DNA from: JBJEQG01 sp051881635
Lineage (GTDB): Bacteria; Bacillota; Clostridia; Oscillospirales; Acutalibacteraceae
Direction: 5' to 3'
DNA: 6,870 nt
Assembly: GCA_051881635.1 (NCBI GenBank)
Contig: JBJEQG010000004.1
Location: forward strand, 1-6,870
Shown here: positions 6,654-6,870 of the stretch, in pieces
How positions within the stretch are numbered: the stretch's first letter is position 1
Layout of the letters: each line of letters opens with the position of its first letter
Translations under genes and position numbers: made by a program
Notes under the pieces: generated by a model
Seen by the model: only the letters and a program-made list of their open reading frames with translations
Told to the model about the DNA's origin: nothing
Database searches by the model: none

Positions 6654-6685
6654 CACTGATTAAAATATTATTTTTTAAATCAGTG
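6654..6685. repeat. Inverted repeat CACTGATT / AATCAGTG
   Basis: The 8-base arms CACTGATT (6654-6661) and AATCAGTG (6678-6685) are perfectly complementary around a 16-base A+T spacer. The pairing can extend by four A-T pairs if one A is bulged. It ends 33 bases before the -35 of the rightward promoter. It could be a regulator-binding site or simply a hairpin; no regulator is encoded in the window. It lacks the G+C-rich stem and U tail of an intrinsic terminator. Confidence 0.45.
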
Positions 6686-6718
6686 ATATTTCACACCAAA
6701 AAAGATTTGTAAAATTTA

Positions 6719-6747
6719 TTGAAATTTCATGTCATTTGTTTTATAAT
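6719..6747 (+). promoter_or_regulatory. Near-consensus sigma-A promoter for the right-edge gene
   Basis: TTGAAA (6719-6724) and a perfect TATAAT (6742-6747) are separated by the ideal 17 bases. Transcription from about 6754 would leave a leader of about 35 bases before the ATG at 6789, containing AAGGG at 6773-6777. It is the closest match to consensus in the window, so the downstream gene is probably well expressed. Confidence 0.75.
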
Positions 6748-6788
6748 AAAATGTGTATAAAAAGCAAAAAAGAAGGGTTTGACAAAAT

Positions 6789-6870
6789 ATGACCGTCCGT
6801 GAATGTTATAATTTAATGCAAGGAGATTATGATGATGTTTTGAGCCGTCTTTTGGACGAAAAGAGAGTAC
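6789..6870 (+). CDS. Putative HPt (histidine phosphotransfer) domain protein, N-terminus only
   Basis: Only 27 codons lie in the window, starting at ATG 6789 (MTVRECYNLM, then QGDYDDVLSRLLDEKRV) and running off the edge. The pattern of a short helix, a G-D-Y-[DE]-[DE]-V-L turn, then R-L and charged residues resembles the start of small clostridial HPt proteins, which relay phosphate between a sensor kinase and a response regulator. The phosphorylated histidine would lie beyond the edge, so the function is a tentative inference from family memory. The start is supported by AAGGG 11 bases upstream and by the strong promoter at 6719-6747. It is transcribed away from the polysaccharide operon. 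Confidence 0.5.
   Translation, partial: MTVRECYNLMQGDYDDVLSRLLDEKRV

Larger units (their letters stand above)
6423..6788. other. A+T-rich divergent intergenic region of about 365 bases
   Basis: No gene was found in this spacer on either strand. It contains the leftward operon promoter (6466-6494), an inverted repeat (6654-6685) and a strong rightward promoter (6719-6747). The part from about 6560 to 6760 is far richer in A and T than the neighbouring genes. The section 6500-6560 shows only weak, bulged pairing (CCACA near 6516 with TGTGG near 6550), which I do not call a terminator. Confidence 0.6.

Noticed and set aside
6560..6760. Possible replication origin, CRISPR leader or small RNA in the A+T-rich stretch
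   Set aside because: No repeated DnaA-box-like sites, no repeat-spacer pattern and no recognisable RNA fold were seen. A promoter-rich spacer explains the composition.

Overview
The window looks like a piece of a low-GC Gram-positive (Bacillota) chromosome, most likely a gut-type clostridium of the Ruminococcaceae/Oscillospiraceae kind. The evidence is the A+T-rich spacers, strong AGGAGG-type ribosome binding sites paired with TTG starts, near-consensus sigma-A promoters, and wall/capsule phosphopolymer enzymes of a Gram-positive type. This taxonomic reading is inference; no rRNA or marker gene is present.

Left part (1-2153). A thymidylate kinase gene runs leftward off the window edge (600 to 1). 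It is divergent from a two-gene rightward operon: a zinc-ribbon NUDIX hydrolase (683-1192) and a TIGR01212-family radical SAM protein of the YtqA/YhcC type (1189-2118), overlapping by ATGA. The divergent promoters share the same few bases at their -10 elements (635-643). The operon ends at a 13-bp perfect hairpin (2122-2153), which also terminates the convergent operon from the right.

Central and right part (2159-6422), all leftward. A sigma-A promoter (6466-6494) drives three units in transcription order. The first is a broken membrane acyltransferase (acyltransferase-3 family) that keeps its promoter, ribosome binding site, first and last membrane segments but has lost its middle. The second is a Stealth-family sugar-phosphate transferase (331 aa). 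The third is an 892-aa protein joining an N-terminal family-2 glycosyltransferase to a C-terminal CDP-glycerol glycerophosphotransferase (TagF-like) domain. Together the two intact genes look like a small module that builds or decorates a phosphodiester-linked cell-surface glycopolymer; the acyltransferase probably once O-acylated the same product. No exporter, flippase or CDP-glycerol synthase is in the window.

Right edge (6423-6870). An A+T-rich, roughly 365-base divergent spacer holds the operon promoter, an inverted repeat of unknown role, and a near-perfect rightward promoter (6719-6747) in front of the first 27 codons of a small protein that resembles the N-terminus of clostridial HPt phosphotransfer proteins.

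I see no CRISPR array, tRNA/rRNA, transposase or clearly new system. The most interesting items are the Stealth plus GT2-TagF module with its decayed acyltransferase leader gene, and the coupling of a NudC-like NUDIX enzyme to a probable tRNA-modifying radical SAM enzyme.
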